NCBI GenBank assembly: GCA_959347315.1
Contig: OY365811.1
Span: 40,504,946 to 40,568,945 of the forward strand
Length of the DNA: 64,000 nt
From: Bimastos eiseni
Lineage: Eukaryota > Annelida > Clitellata > Crassiclitellata > Lumbricidae
Direction of reading: 5' to 3'
Below the pieces are notes generated by a model. That model saw only the letters and a list, made by a program, of their open reading frames with translations. It was not told the origin of the DNA and did not search any database. A program made the position numbers and the translations under genes. This document shows, in pieces, positions 42,001 through 54,133 of this stretch (positions are counted from its first letter, which is position 1; each line of letters opens with the position of its first letter).

Positions 42001-45000
42001 CAAATGGTTCGCACTTTTGTACGCAGGCCCGAACTGATTGTGATGATTGTTACTTAAATTAAGGTCTTATCTAAAAGTTTATGGTGACAAGTTCTGATAA
42101 CCTAAGAAAAGTCCCTTGTCTAAAATTAAGTCAGGGGCATATCAGCCAAGGAACCAAAGCCAGCTAGGAGACTCAATTTAAAAGCCAGAATTTGATAAAA
42201 AAATTGAATTGTGTGAGGGAACATTATTAGTAACTCTTTAACAATGCACTGAATTAGTTTCCCTGTCAACTTTAGTACACTCTCATTGTTAGAGTGTTAA
42301 GAAGCGCCCATTTACATTTGTAGAAATATTCATTCATCCGTTCATTCATTTCGAAAATTTATATAATGCCCCTTCAAGTAACCTACTCAGAGGCGCTCAA
42401 ATATGGGTGAGTGAATTCTGGTAAATATTTGTTGAATAATTATTAACGTGAATTAGGAGGGTGACTAAACTTGCTTCTTTCTCTTTGTTTTTTTACTGTT
42501 TTTTTAGTTGTTGATTGATTCAGAAATTTATATAGCACCGTCTCAAGGTGACTACTCAACAGCACTTGCAACTCCAAGGTAAGTTTTGAAATGACCATAG
42601 AGGTACCACGACTCGGTATGTTTATTAATTCTTCTCATCTGTCATTAGGTTGTTGTAAAGCTCGTGAAGCAGCTATACGACAGAGATTGTCGAAGGCGGT
42701 TCTGTCCGGAGGGTCACTGGCTCTCTTCTCGCATCTCCATCCAACTCGAGAGGGTTGGTTTCTTAGAATTTTTATCGACCAGTTGATGCTGGAGGTTTTT
42801 CTGTAGCTTAGTGGGAGCATGCCGTGCTCTCATGTCTACATTCTACTGGAAAGGGTCGGGGTTATCTTGTGGGGGGAGGGACAATGCACCACATCTGGTG
42901 ACATTTGAATAACTCCTCATGAATTTGTATTCAGTCTTTTGACTGTCGTTGGCTTTTTCAACTTTTTACACAGTGCCCTATCCTTTGGCCTTGGTTGTGC
43001 TCTGGTGCTATGCCATGACCAAACTATGCTGTGCTCATGATCAAGACTATGCTGTGCTTATGTGAAACTATGCTGTGCTTATGACCATGCTATGGTGGGT
43101 TGGCAGTTACTGTCTAAGAGTTGTGTTCCTTGCTGCTCTGATGCATACATGGTTAGAAAGTCACTGCTGACTTTTCGTTGAAGATTTCGAGATTCATTTA
43201 GTGTTACTGATGCTTTTGTTTCCAGTTATACATTCCAAATGGCAACGTCTTTGTCCGAAGACCGTTCGGAACGCAGAGCATCCTCAACCCACGAAGAACA
43301 CGTAAGCAGCAGCAACCCTTGTCTCCACAGTTCAGCTTAATTAGGGGCATTGTTTAAAATCTAGTCTAATGACTGCTATGGTGCCAGTTTCATGATGCAC
43401 AATATGTCCAGGAATGGTTGTGTTGAGCTTTGGTTGTGTTGAGCATTGGTTATGTTGAGCATTGGTTATGTTGAGCATTGGTTGTGTTGAGCATTGGTTG
43501 TGTTGAGCATTGGTTATGTTGAGCATTGGTTATGTTGAGCATTGGTTGTGTTGAGCATTGGTTGTGTTGAGCATTGGTTGTGTTGAGCATTGGTTATGTT
43601 GAGCATTGGTTGTGTTGAGCATTGGTTGTGTTGAGCATTGGTTATGTTGAGCATTGGTTATGTTGAGCATTGGTTGTGTTGAGCATTGATTGTGTTGAGC
43701 ATTGCCTGCATCAAGTTAAATGGTAGTCAAAGGTTTAATCTGTTGGTGCTGGAGAAACCTGTTGGAAATCGATTCTGTAGCATTAGCTTTTAACAGACAT
43801 TGGAGTCTATAGTTAGAAGCAAATAGATGTTTCTTAATAATAAATACAGATTAGTAAATACTTCACTATTCAGGTAATTAACTTAGTCTGCTGGTCTTGT
43901 CTCCAGGCCTTTACACTCCCGAGTGTAGCAAACACAAGTGGGCTTGTCCATCTCCGTTTTACCATCTTCTATGAGTCTTGATCACTGTTCTTTCTCTGCT
44001 GCTGGACCAGCTGTAAGGAATCGTATTTTCAACCATATGAAGAATGCAGCATCTCTGAAGACATTTGAATTACAACTCAAGACCTATCTGTTTAAACAAG
44101 CATACTGTCTTTTGAACTCATGATATTTTGAACTCATGTGCAGCACCATTTCCTTTGGCGTTGTCTGTGTTTCGATGCGCTACAAATCGCTCTATTCTTA
44201 CATTATTGCTATTAATAGTTTTCTTTTATAATGAGGTGATACCTGGACATTGTTTTGTCATTATTGTTTTTCAGTCGATGATGACACTCCACTTCTGTCC
44301 AACACAGATGTTCGAAGGAACATTGTCCTCTCAGAAATGCCATTTGTCGTTCCCTTCGAAGAACGAGTCAAGGTAAACATCATGACAAGGAAGATATGTT
44401 CTTTGTAACTCAGGTTGTAAAGTAATAAAGCATTTGCTTGTGTGCAAGTGTCGTTCTCTGACTATATCTGTGTGTTTGGATGAATTTTTCTGTGTCTGTA
44501 GCGTATGTATGTTTGATAATTTCATATGTAATTATATTTCTATAAAATTGTATGTTTGTATACTTGTGTGTGTTTGTGTAATGTATGTCTGATTGTATGT
44601 TTGTATGCAGTTTTAAATGTTCGTGTGATATAAGTATCTGAACATTTTTATAAGGTTTGAAATCATGGCTATCTAATATGTCTGAAAGTTGAATTTCCTT
44701 TTGACTGGCAGTCGAATATACTGGTGTATATGTCTGATTGGTGACGGTTCTTTCTCTGTCGTTGAACCCACTGCATGGAACACTGGAACAGTCTTCCCTT
44801 TGACCTTGTGAAGAATGCACCACCATCTCTGGACACAATTAAATCTCAGTTAAAGACCTGTCTTTTTAAACAATCGTATGACTGTCACTGATGTTTTTGA
44901 ACTCGTATACAACGCCATTTGTTTATACAACGCCATTTCCTTTGGCCTCAGGTGAGTTACAGTGCTATGCAACTTGTCTTATTTTTGTTGTTACTATCAT

Positions 45001-48000
45001 TATTATTATTATTATTTTTATTATCGTCGTCATCGTCATCATTATTAGTAGTATTGTTATTATTGATGTTATAATTGTTATTATTGGAATAACACTAGAT
45101 AATAATACTATTATTAGACAATATTAATTTTTATTATTGTTATCATAATTATTGTTATTATTATTGTTATTATTGTTATTTTTATTATTATTATTATTAG
45201 TGGTAGGGCATAATCGGAAATTGCCTCGGACATACGGTAGGGTCTACTCGGTGGAAATTGTCTACTCGGTTATGCCCTAATCAGCAGGCCTGTTTGTCTT
45301 TTTCCTGTAGGTCTTCCACAGATTGGTCTATCAGGATAAACAGGAGAATCAAGAATCGAATCATGTATTTGGAATGGGACAATCGATCTCGATCATGATT
45401 CGCAGAAGCCATCTCTACGAAGACGCCTTCGAAAAACTGTCGTCTGAAAACGGTCCGTGATGTATCTGTTTCATGCGTTAATATGCTTTGCCTCTGTCAG
45501 GCGACTAAGACAATAGATATGTTAATATTGGTACTTTTTATAGTGTGTGATAAGGTTTTATATATGAATAAACAGATATATGAAATTATTCTGTATATTT
45601 ATATATATATCAGTCAATCAAAATCAATTAATCAAGAATACTTGATATAGCGCCCCTTCAAGATATCTACTTCCAGGCGCTCCTAGCCTAACCCTCGGCT
45701 GAAAAGGACAGTTTTAAGAGGGGTTTAAAATGAAGATGAGGAGTTCTTAGGTAGGAGAAGTCCATTCCAGAAGTATATATATGTAGGCTATACACAGATT
45801 GGTGGCCGATTGTTTGGAGCGGTCAGCCCGTAGTGTTCAGTGTGCGTAGGTTTTGCGACCCTTCCGGGCTTCCCATTTGCTACCAGCTGATTATAATGTT
45901 TTGATTTGGGCATGATATTTTTGTACAACGATAAACTGATATATGCTGTATGTATTTGGCAGTATGGCCATGTTACGGCACCATATAAATTGTCATTATT
46001 ATATATTATAGATTTATGTGGGTCTATGTTGTTTTCTGCAGAGCCGAACTTGAAGAAACGGATACAGGTGCAGTTGGTCAACTTTGCCGGTTTGGATGAA
46101 GTTGGCATCGACGGCGGAGGAATCTTTCGTGAGTTTATGTCGGAACTGATAAAGACAGCTTTTGACCCGAATCGCGGTTTCTTCAAGTGCACCTCGGACA
46201 AACTGCTCTACCCGAATCCGCAGGCGAAGCTGCTCGTCGACAACTTTGCGAGCCACTACTACTTCCTTGGCAGGATACTTGGAAAGGCGAGCAATCAGTT
46301 TGGTTGAGCAGATTGTAAATGGAATGTGAGAGTAATCAGTTTCACTTTCGGTTTCATCTTATGGAAACAAACTAAGAGAGAGTTGTGATGTGCATACATA
46401 TATGGGTTTTTCTTGTACGTTTATTTTCGTCTTAAGACTCCTTTTCGTCCACGGTTGGATTCTGAGCACTCCTGAGCAGCTACCTTGAAGGAGTGCGTCT
46501 AAATTTCTGCTATTAACGATGGAATCATACATGTATTCATGCATGCATACATGCATTCATAATGTGTACATGTAATGTAATAGGGCATTTATTTAGCGCC
46601 CCTTCAATATATCTACTCATAAGTGTTCTCTGCGCTAGCCTAAATGATGCTAATGTCATAGTGAACGATTAAATTACGTCTGTTAAACTATGCACAGTAA
46701 GAATCACCAGTGGTGGGCCCACGCACAAGCGTGGAACCAACCAACGGACTCCCGTCAACAGCTGACAGATTGCATGGATGTTCGGAGTCTCTGAATATGT
46801 GTATGTTAAGTAGAGCATTTCTAAGCACTTCACAAAGCACTGAAAAATGATTGACTGTTCTGAAATGGGGCATCTTAAGAATGTTTCTTAGTTTGTTTTT
46901 GGCAGAAAGCTTAGACTTCAGTAGCATTTACAGAAAACAAGGAGTGCCTGTGCCATCTAATGGCAACACAGTGCTGCTGCTAGTTGACTGCTGTGTTCGG
47001 ACCATATAAATTTTCGCTATTATGATTATTGTCAGATCCTCACTGAACCCAAAATGCTGTGTTTTGTGTGAAATAGGAATAAAATTTATTTGATGTAGAG
47101 TCGACTATTACGGCCTATCTTATTTTGTGGAGAACATAGATGACATTTTTGGACGAACATCTTGCAGGTGATTTATGAGAGCATGTTGACCGAGATGCCA
47201 TTTGCGAGCTTTTTTCTTTCAAAACTTTTGAGCCGACATCGAGGCGACGTCGACATACATCACTTGGCTTCTCTCGATCCAGAGATGTACAAGTAAGTAG
47301 TTCTCTTATAACTTTGTTTCTTTGCTTATGTAGCTAATTTATTGAAAACTAACAATTAGAAATTGCTCCATAACAATGTATCCTAAAAAATTTTGGCTAT
47401 AGTGTGCATGAGAAATTTGTTTGCAACGTTTATAAGTAGTTCACACTTTTGTGTGCATGTCCTTGCTGAATGTGATGATAGTTAAATTAAGATTATGTCT
47501 AAAATTCTATGCTGATAATCTAGTCAGGAAAGTGAGGAAACCTAAAAAGTCCTTTGTCTAAAGATAAACATGGGAACATAAATGTATAAGCTTGAGCATC
47601 AAAGTTTATGACGTAAGGTAGGTCGCAGCTGGAGCCTCTCTTCACTGTGCCTCACTCATCATTTCAACTCTGATCACCACCAAACTTAGCCATCTGACTG
47701 TCTGTCTGCCTGATTTTATGGATCTTTTTGCTGATCGATTTTTTTTTATTTAGCACCAGTTTTTGTCGGTGCTGTTGAAATTTTGAGATTTTAGTCATGA
47801 ACATACCAATGCTGTTGGTGTCTGTTGAAGTTCTACCTTTGTCTGTTTTGTGAAGCCTACTACCTCCTTCTGTTATTCTTTGGGGAATTCGACCAAATAG
47901 ACGACATATGTGCTCAGATAGTAATGACACTTTGGTAATACATGTGCACACTATTTCACGTAGAGCGATGTTGTTGATTGCACTGAATTCAAACTAACTG

Positions 48001-50896
48001 GAATTTGTTCGTGTATTTTCTAGACATCTTTTATCACTGAAAGACTACGAGGGCGACATATCGGACCTCGGTCTGGACTTCACAGTCGTAAACAATGAAT
48101 TGGGAGAAGCCCAGGTCGGTTTTAAGTTCAGCTGGTTTTGAAATTATTGTGACTGAGCATTTATATAGGTGCTGGAAATGACTTGTCAGACCTACTGTTA
48201 TACGTTGAGTAAGTGTTATTGTCAAAGGTGATGGTCACGGGTAATCATCACAGGTAATGGTCAAAGGTAATGTTAAGGGTAATGGTTGAAGATAATGGTC
48301 AAAGCTGATGGTTAAAGATAATGGTCAAAGTTGATGGTCAAAAGGTAATAGTTGAAGATAATGGTTAAAGATAACAATCAAAGGTAATGATTAAAGATAA
48401 TGGTTAAAGGTAATGGTTAAGGTAACATTTGACAGAGCCCTGTATAGAAACTCTTCAGACTCTACAGAAGCGTTGCCAATGAACACTGTTACCTTAATAT
48501 TTCCTAGATATTTCTATGTAGGTGCTTAGACAATTGAAATGTGGGGATAATTGTTTATGAGGTGAGTAGACAATTGTTTATGCACCTCTGTAGAAACACT
48601 GACAAGGCATAAACAGAAACATTCACGCATGACGTATCGTTCGGTCACAAGCAATCGAAACTGTCATTCTAGTTTCACTTTCTGTCAACAGGTGGAAGAA
48701 CTGAAGCCCGGTGGAAAGGACATCTTGGTTACCAATCAAAACCACATAGAATATATTCATCTCATGGCCGACTATCGACTCAACAAACAGGTACGTACGG
48801 ACTTGTCTAGTAAATAAAGACTGATAGTGAAATCTTATTTTGATAATAAAATATAATTTAAAATGTTATTATAATTATATTCTTTAAATAATATGAAGAT
48901 TGAAGCGATATTCATAAAAGGGCAATAATGATAATGATTAAATTGCTAATAATGTTAATTATTATATAAGTGGGGTATGAATGATTGCAAACCTACTCTT
49001 TGAAGACTGCCTTGTCTGCTGATGAACAGGGTGTAGTCTTGCACCCTTACACAGACTTGGGATTTGCTCCTTTACCAAATGAGTTTTTCTATAATAATTT
49101 TTTTACTGCATTGTTTAAATAAGATGGATGGAAACGGTTGTACTAAGATGCATAAAACAGCTCCATTGCAAGGCATTTTCTGACATTATGTGTGCAGCTG
49201 ACATTGTAAAGTGTTCAGTTGATTTGTTTTTTGTGTTCAGTGGATTTGTTTTTTGTGTTCAGTTGATTTGTTTTTTGTGTTCAGTTTGTTGTATTATTTT
49301 TTTGAGTGAGATTAACTCAATTTCATTGAAATACTTAAAATTTCTTTAATAGTTCAGGTATTGTTGAGCAATGAGCAGTTTGAGGAAGAGTGTGCTTTTG
49401 ACATTGTCGACATAGTAATCTGTTATTAGAGCTGTGTTTATTTTAAACTGACTGTTTGATCGCGATATTATGAGATTTATGACTTTAATATCAGGCTGAT
49501 TAGTGCAGGCAGTGCCTCTGTGTAGATATCTTGAAGCAGCACTATATAAATTCTCGTTCAAAAAACATAATAATAACTTCTCGAGTGCGCAGTTGGTATT
49601 TCTGAGTACTTAGTCTCTGACTGCACCAGAGGAATAAAATGTAGTTACCCATACAGATATTGTTACTCATTGCAGCCATTTATTTAAGTGGTGCTATATG
49701 AATTTCCTGTTTATGGACTGTTTAGATGCGCCAACATTGCAGTGCGTTTCGTTCTGGTCTGGCGGACGTCATAAACATCGATTGGCTGAGAATGTTTGAT
49801 CATAATGAACTACAGCTTGTTATTTCTGGGGCACAGACTCCCATCGATCTCAATGACCTCAAGCAAAACACCAACTATTCGGGTTTGTACATTCATTATT
49901 ATTTTATGCTGGATTTAAAGTGAACTGCTTCTCATTAGCATAAATTATGCTGAAGTTCTACAGAGATGTTTCTGATTGGCATAAATTATGCTGTTGTCCT
50001 AATGAGCTGCTTCTCATTAGCATAGATTAAGTTGTATGTTATTCTGTTGCTTTACTGATGTTGTACTCCATGTTTCGTAGGTGGCTATGGACCTGAACAT
50101 CCGGTAATTGTTAAGTTCTGGCGAGTTGTCGAAAACTTCACCGATAAACAGAAACGTCAGCTGCTCAAGTTTGCGACGAGCTGCTCCCGACCGCCACTCC
50201 TTGGTTTCAAGGTAGGGGTCTTTTTCATTCGATGACTATCTGACGGTGCAGCTGTTAAGGTACGATTATGTTCAATCAAATGGATGAGTCAGATCGCCAA
50301 CGAGGGCTGGGATCTGTTTTAGGATTTCGGCCATGATGAGTTCGCTGACCGTATATTGCTGATCACCCTTCGAGACTAAGACACAAAGATGTCGCTAATC
50401 CTTCATGCCCATGGCTATCTGGTCATTAATGCGTCTGCATGTGTGCCTCTTTGATATATTGCACATTGAGTAGTCTGTGGATGGTTATATTTACATTACT
50501 TGTTCATTAAGAGTAAATAATTCTAACTATACAACTGGTGGAAGGTACTTTTTGTTGAGTTTCTTGTTGTTGTACTATAAGACATGATCAGGTGAGGTAA
50601 GGCAGGATTGGGTAAACCTGGTAAGGTGATAATGATCGAATTATTTATATAAATGAAAATAGTGATGATGAGGAATGTAATTAATTGTTATGATAAAATG
50701 GCGGCATTGAACTGTTGTTGTTCAGGAGTTGTATCCAGCATTCTGTATTCACTATGCGGGCAATGAACCTGACCGTCTGCCTACAGCCAGCACATGTATG
50801 AACCTTCTCAAGTTGCCAGAATTTCAGAGCGAGGAGACACTACGACAGAAACTTCTTTACGCGATCGAGTCTGGTTCCGGATTCGAACTGAGCTAA
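30080..50896 (+). CDS. UBE3C: UBE3C HECT-type E3 ubiquitin ligase
   Basis: Proteasome-associated HECT ligase that extends ubiquitin chains. 24 exons: 30080-30145, 31340-31393, 32088-32162, 33069-33230, 34143-34255, 35206-35360, 35844-36009, 36547-36803, 37686-37828, 38549-38718, 39896-39982, 41030-41184, 41737-41924, 42649-42753, 43226-43301, 44275-44372, 45311-45452, 46042-46286, 47168-47292, 48024-48114, 48692-48790, 49726-49882, 50081-50211 and 50726-50896. They total 3231 nt, 1076 aa plus stop (human about 1083). The N-terminus is [12 protein letters not shown], an IQ-like segment (IKIQSCFRS) lies near residue 50, and LPFHxx-free helical repeats fill the middle. The HECT domain runs from about 740 with [36 protein letters not shown] and the catalytic loop [13 protein letters not shown] (Cys1044, codon 50795-50797), ending GSGFELS. 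UBE3C is preferred over UBE3B by these C-terminal signatures. The intron after exon 18 appears to be GC-AG. Confidence 0.97.
31873..32043. repeat. Inverted-end repeat of the GCGCTATATAAAT family
   Basis: Left end ACTTACATAGCGCCATTTGA...GGCGCTC, right end CACTTAAGGGGCGCTATATA in inverted sense, 45 bp before UBE3C exon 3. Confidence 0.5.
33448..33828. repeat. 30-bp minisatellite split by about 200 bp
   Basis: Four copies of a 30-bp unit (ATTAGTTACATTAATAGTTG + CTAGATTGAC) at 33448-33568 and two more variant copies (AACAGTTGTTAAATTGAC) at 33768-33828. Because 30 is divisible by 3, the minus strand reads a decapeptide repeat ([10 protein letters not shown]); this is an artefact of period, not a gene. 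More degenerate TTACATTGACAGTGG words follow to 34140. Lies in UBE3C intron 4. Confidence 0.9.
34330..34535 (+). repeat. LINE-tail fragment ending GCGCTATA
   Basis: Contains degenerate ACTCACGCC...TGGGTCCATCTACCTGGAATG..., then CTAAGAGCGCCTCTGAACAG and GAGAGGCGCTATATTCTAAA, the same 3' terminus as other copies. Lies in UBE3C intron 5. Confidence 0.5.
34738..34860 (+). repeat. SINE (second tRNA-like family), partial
   Basis: CAACCCTTCTGGGCCCCCAT, TTGCTACCAGCTCATTATAA and TGACATGAATGTGATA align with the copy at 45790-46000 (GACCCTTCCGGGCTTCCCAT, TTGCTACCAGCTGATTATAA). Confidence 0.65.
36160..36370 (-). mobile_element. LINE 3'-end fragment, minus orientation
   Basis: The reverse complement encodes [14 protein letters not shown], the FSxAGPxxWNxLP motif near the C-terminus of non-LTR retrotransposon polymerases. 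It ends with the ATAAATAATA/TATATAGTGCC tail on the plus strand. Lies in UBE3C intron 7. Confidence 0.7.
36888..37315. mobile_element. hAT-like MITE, copy 2 (inverted relative to copy 1)
   Basis: Reverse-oriented partner of 23015-23448. Termini carry CGAATAG / CTATTCGG words (TTGCTATTCGGTTTACGACC left, CACCTATTCGGTACAGCCCT right). Lies in UBE3C intron 8. Confidence 0.75.
37915..38175. repeat. Degenerate repeat rich in TTCTAATCGATTAG
   Basis: Several copies of CTAATTCTAATCGATTAG and CTAATTCTAATTAC-like words with self-complementary AATCGATT cores, in UBE3C intron 9. An ATTATT tract follows at 38285-38330. Confidence 0.5.
38890..39110. repeat. Pyrimidine-rich TTCCCTCT tract
   Basis: Nearly continuous C/T with TTCCCTTCCC and CTCTTCCC units over about 220 bp in UBE3C intron 10. 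The open frames are pyrimidine artefacts (FPLPFPL). Confidence 0.85.
39156..39590. mobile_element. MITE with about 27-bp TIRs
   Basis: Left AGGGCCCATCCATATGTTGT + ATATGCA; right in reverse complement AGGGGTCGTCTACTTATTAT + GTATGCA. About 435 bp, no ORF. Subterminal C-rich blocks (CACCCCCTCCCC, CCCTTCCCCC) recall the G-rich subterminal blocks of the element at 7346. Lies in UBE3C intron 10. Confidence 0.65.
40230..40490 (-). mobile_element. LINE ORF2 C-terminal fragment
   Basis: The minus strand reads [20 protein letters not shown] and then [19 protein letters not shown], the typical FSxAGPxxWNxLPxxIRxAxSLxxFKxxLK end of non-LTR retrotransposon polymerases. An AATAATAATA tract lies at the 3' side (40228-40250). 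Lies in UBE3C intron 11. Confidence 0.85.
43416..43703. repeat. 16-bp minisatellite, 18 copies, with G/A variant periodicity
   Basis: Unit GGTTRTGTTGAGCATT repeated exactly 18 times (288 bp) in UBE3C intron 15. Position 5 is G or A in the order GGAAGGAAGGGAGGAAGG, so units are arranged in an approximately 64-bp higher-order pattern. Confidence 0.95.
43938..44210 (+). mobile_element. LINE ORF2 C-terminal fragment
   Basis: Frame with [20 protein letters not shown] and [18 protein letters not shown], then TGCAGCACCATTTCCTTTGG and an ATTATTGCTATT tail. Lies in UBE3C intron 15. Confidence 0.8.
44745..45200 (+). mobile_element. LINE tail, second copy, ending in an ATT tract
   Basis: GATTGGTGACGGTTCTTTCT ... 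AAGACCTGTCTTTTTAAACA ... AACGCCATTTCCTTTGGCCT parallels 43938-44210 but is frameshifted. It runs into a long ATT/GTT microsatellite (44995-45200). Lies in UBE3C intron 16. Confidence 0.7.
45790..46000 (+). repeat. tRNA-like SINE with LINE-like tail
   Basis: Head GGTGGCCGATTGTTTGGAGC (A-box-like), body GACCCTTCCGGGCTTCCC shared with 34738-34860, and tail GGCACCATATAAATTGTCAT. The tail ends about 50 bp before the UBE3C exon 18 acceptor. Confidence 0.7.
48225..48430. repeat. Imperfect GGTAATGGTCAAAGATAATG array
   Basis: Loose tandem variants of a 9-12 bp word (AATGGTCAAAGG, AATGGTTAAAGAT) in UBE3C intron 20. Confidence 0.7.
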
Positions 50897-51573
50897 GGTC
50901 TGTTAATCGATGTTGTCCTTTGTTTAATAACAGTAATTATTATTATTATAATAGCCTAATAATGAACGATTTATATAGCACAGTTATTCAGCCAAGGTCA
51001 GAGGAAAGGGTGCTGATACTCACATGCTTCATATAGTCACTAAGGCCGTCAACCGGTACCCTCCGTAAAAATGCACAATTCCCTACATTTTCTAAAAAAT
51101 GCAATATCTGCGCAGTCGATTGACTGGGTACCAGCTACGTTGGTCAACTGGTGCCCGGGCCGTGGTTTCAAAAATGTTGACAGCCTTAATAGTCACATAC
51201 ATGCATAGCAGGCATACATACTTACTTAATAACATTATTGATCAATTGCTATAATTAGTGTTGCATCCTTGTTGTTTATTTTCCCAGGTGTTGCCCGTTG
51301 TACTATGAACTTCTACATCTTGTCATCGTCTCATTGGTCATATGTGCATTTCTTACAACACAAACGAGATATCTGAGAAAGTTTCTTATTGGCGACTTAC
51401 CTTCTACAGTGCTTGACGTTCAAATTTATTGTTGTTTTAGTAAAGCAGTGGACTGTTTGGTTGGTTCTCTGTTAAAAAACAGCATCTTTGCGCGAGACAG
51501 GACGGTATCTGGAAAATGTTTTGTAAAGAGATCTTTCTGGTGAAATTTCTTAGAGGGCTGTCCAGTTTATATA

Positions 51574-51579
51574 AATAAA
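51574..51579 (+). terminator. Candidate UBE3C poly(A) signal
   Basis: AATAAA 678 bp after the UBE3C stop. A second AATAAA lies at 51985-51990. Which is used cannot be told from sequence. Confidence 0.5.
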
Positions 51580-51984
51580 TGTAAATGCCATTTCTAGTAT
51601 TGTTTCAATACTTGCATACCTGCAATTGCAATTGAATGTGCAGAATTCGGTGAAAAAAAAGATTTTTAAACAGCTATGAAGAGTGTGTTTTGAGTTGTAA
51701 GTATGTGTGAGATACTCTATCAAAACAGGTGTATGTTGTAAGTCACAATTTCGAGATAACTTCTAAAAAATTACATGAAGGATTATATGTGTTTTGAGTT
51801 TGAATCAAATTCGAGTAACAAAGTTATTCATTCATTCAAAAATAATAGTTGAGTGATAAAATTTTGCATTAGTGTCATTTTTTAACCTTTCTCTTGTAAT
51901 TCTCTGTTGTGACATATGCCTGCTTTTGATAGAGCTTTTCACATATGTCGAGTATATGCAGCTTTCATGCTGCTGTTTCTTTTA

Positions 51985-51990
51985 AATAAA
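51985..51990 (+). terminator. Alternative UBE3C poly(A) signal
   Basis: AATAAA in TTTTAAATAAAGGC, about 1.1 kb beyond the stop, followed by a TTTTGAGATTTTGTTG GU-rich stretch. Confidence 0.45.
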
Positions 51991-51999
51991 GGCAACTGA

Positions 52000-53812
52000 A
52001 TTTTGAGATTTTGTTGAGTCAAAAAATAACCACTGCAGAGACTTGGTTATCCATTTGATGTCTGTTCGAGCCGTGTCCTGAGAATGTGGTTGGTTGGGTA
52101 AAAATTATATAAATTGTAATCGTTTTTGTTCTAAGAACTTCTGTATTGCTATTGTTAATGTAATATGATGTAAATCTCTGTAATTTCTCAATGCCTCGTC
52201 TTGACGACCAAGTTATTCACTAGTGATAAATACCAAATCGAGTGCACAATAGTCAGATCCACTCCAGTGTCTGGTTACAACCGAGGGTTTTCTGATCGAG
52301 GAGACAACGGCATGGTGCTTTGGTGGTGCTGAAGATAGATGATGTGTGACACCGATGTGCAATACGAACAAGCAATTTTGTTGGTTGTTCTTGTTAGACC
52401 TCGAGCCACAGACACTTTTGGAGCAACGCAAAATTTCTTAGTTTGGACCACTCCTCATCCGTATCTGGAAGTTACATTATCCTCTACATCCCTCTTTGTT
52501 ATCATCAGCATGCCAAAGTAATTAGGGCCCCTAGGCGCAGCAGTCGCGGGCGTATGAGACGGAATGTAACGAGTTCTATAGCGAAACATCATAAGTAACA
52601 GGGGCGTCCAATTTCAGGAGGGGGGCATTTTCTGCATCTTGTGGGGGAATATCTTGCGTTCCTGGCACTTGGGACGAGGGATTTGCCTCTATCACTCGGG
52701 GAGGGGATTAACGCCCCCAATAAGTAAGGTAATATTTTTAGATGCATGAAGTTTATACTATCGCGGTTAAGTATCAGCCATATCATATTTAACCAGGCAT
52801 AAATCAGTAATTTTGTTTAACTGATTGTTAGATTTTTTTATAAGATGATTCCGAGCCTCTGACAATCGCCGGTCTCCTTGGCACTTACCCCCTCTGGGCG
52901 GGCCTGAGCGTACTCAGCGTAGCAATATGACTTAGATCAGGCTGATCATTGTAATCTTGGAAAGATGCCAGATTTATTTGTGTAGGCGCTTTATAAATGA
53001 AAGCTTAACAACGATAATATGATTATAATAATTAGTTATAATAATAATTTGTTATAATAATAGACGCGACAGAGGTCACAAACTCGGACGTGCACAGGGT
53101 CTGAAACGGTGTGGTGCATAATTTTAAACTGGCAGCGACATTTTCAATTCATTGAAAATGAGCAGTGTCGATCGATATCGAGGCCGTGTTGTCGTTATAA
53201 TTAAATAAAAACTGTGAATGGCCAAAACGTTAGACATACAGTAGACCTAGATTTGCTGAGGGCAATTCTTAGGCAGTTTCCAGATAGACGTACGGATATT
53301 ACTTCCTCTTTTAAATCCTCCAGTTAGTCCTAGCATGAAATAAAGACAAAACGGAAATGCGAAGATTATGGAGATATGCGACGAAGAAGGAAATCTATTT
53401 TTTTTTACTTACACAAAGATTTTCCCTAATATACAAAAACCCATCATTGGCCGATGCTTTGAACATCATGACAATATGGCGATATAGAAGTTCTTGTACT
53501 GTTACTGATGTTATTATTATTTTTTTTATTTTTGTTGTTGCTATTATCATTATTATTAATATTATTATTATAAGTATACATCTCCTTGACTATCTTGCTA
53601 TTATTATTATTATTATTATTATTATTTAAATTTTTTTAATTATTAGACTATGGCTGCACGAAAGAGCCTCTGAAGGCAACTGCATTGAAACGCTGGATGC
53701 AAACTGACAATCGTTGGAACAAGTAGCTTGTCGCTGTAGGGTCTCTGGTGACATGTGTCAGAAGGCGACCCAAGTCTTCAATGAAGTCCATTTCGTCGTT
53801 GTTGACATTGTT

Positions 53813-53855
<43 letters not shown>

Positions 53856-54133
53856 GTTCACATGATCAGCACTAGACAAGTCTTAATAATGAGTTAGATA
53901 TTATAAAAAAGATAGGAGCTACTTAAATTTTGTCAATGTCAATAACAGCTCCAATATACGTTGAATAATATGTCTTTTTGATAATTATGACGTCATCAGC
54001 GTGTCATCCTGAAAGTTGAAAATCCAAAAATGTTTTAACCTTAAGAAGTATTTTTGTTCGATTTTGTTCGCTCTTTCAATCTAATTAAATATAATATTTC
54101 TTTTCATCATCGAAACAACAAACACGCAACAAG
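52000..54133. other. UBE3C to membrane-protein-gene spacer
   Basis: No supported exon. Holds a GGGGCGTCCAATTTCAGG...CGCCCCCAATAAG segment (52598-52722) that looks like a decayed repeat, plus ATT microsatellites at 53520-53640 and 53815-53855. Confidence 0.55.

Noticed and set aside
45906..46307. 133-codon ORF starting upstream of UBE3C exon 18
   Set aside because: The upstream part is intronic SINE sequence read through the acceptor at 46041; only 46042-46286 is exon.
30080..50896. UBE3B as identity
   Set aside because: The N-terminus [27 protein letters not shown]-independent C-terminal words ELYPAFCIH and FELS-proximal [10 protein letters not shown] fit UBE3C. UBE3B has a different N-terminus and an insertion before its catalytic loop.
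51298..51543. 81-codon ORF with hydrophobic start downstream of UBE3C
   Set aside because: Lies within the UBE3C 3' untranslated region before both AATAAA signals, and no family or splice support is visible.
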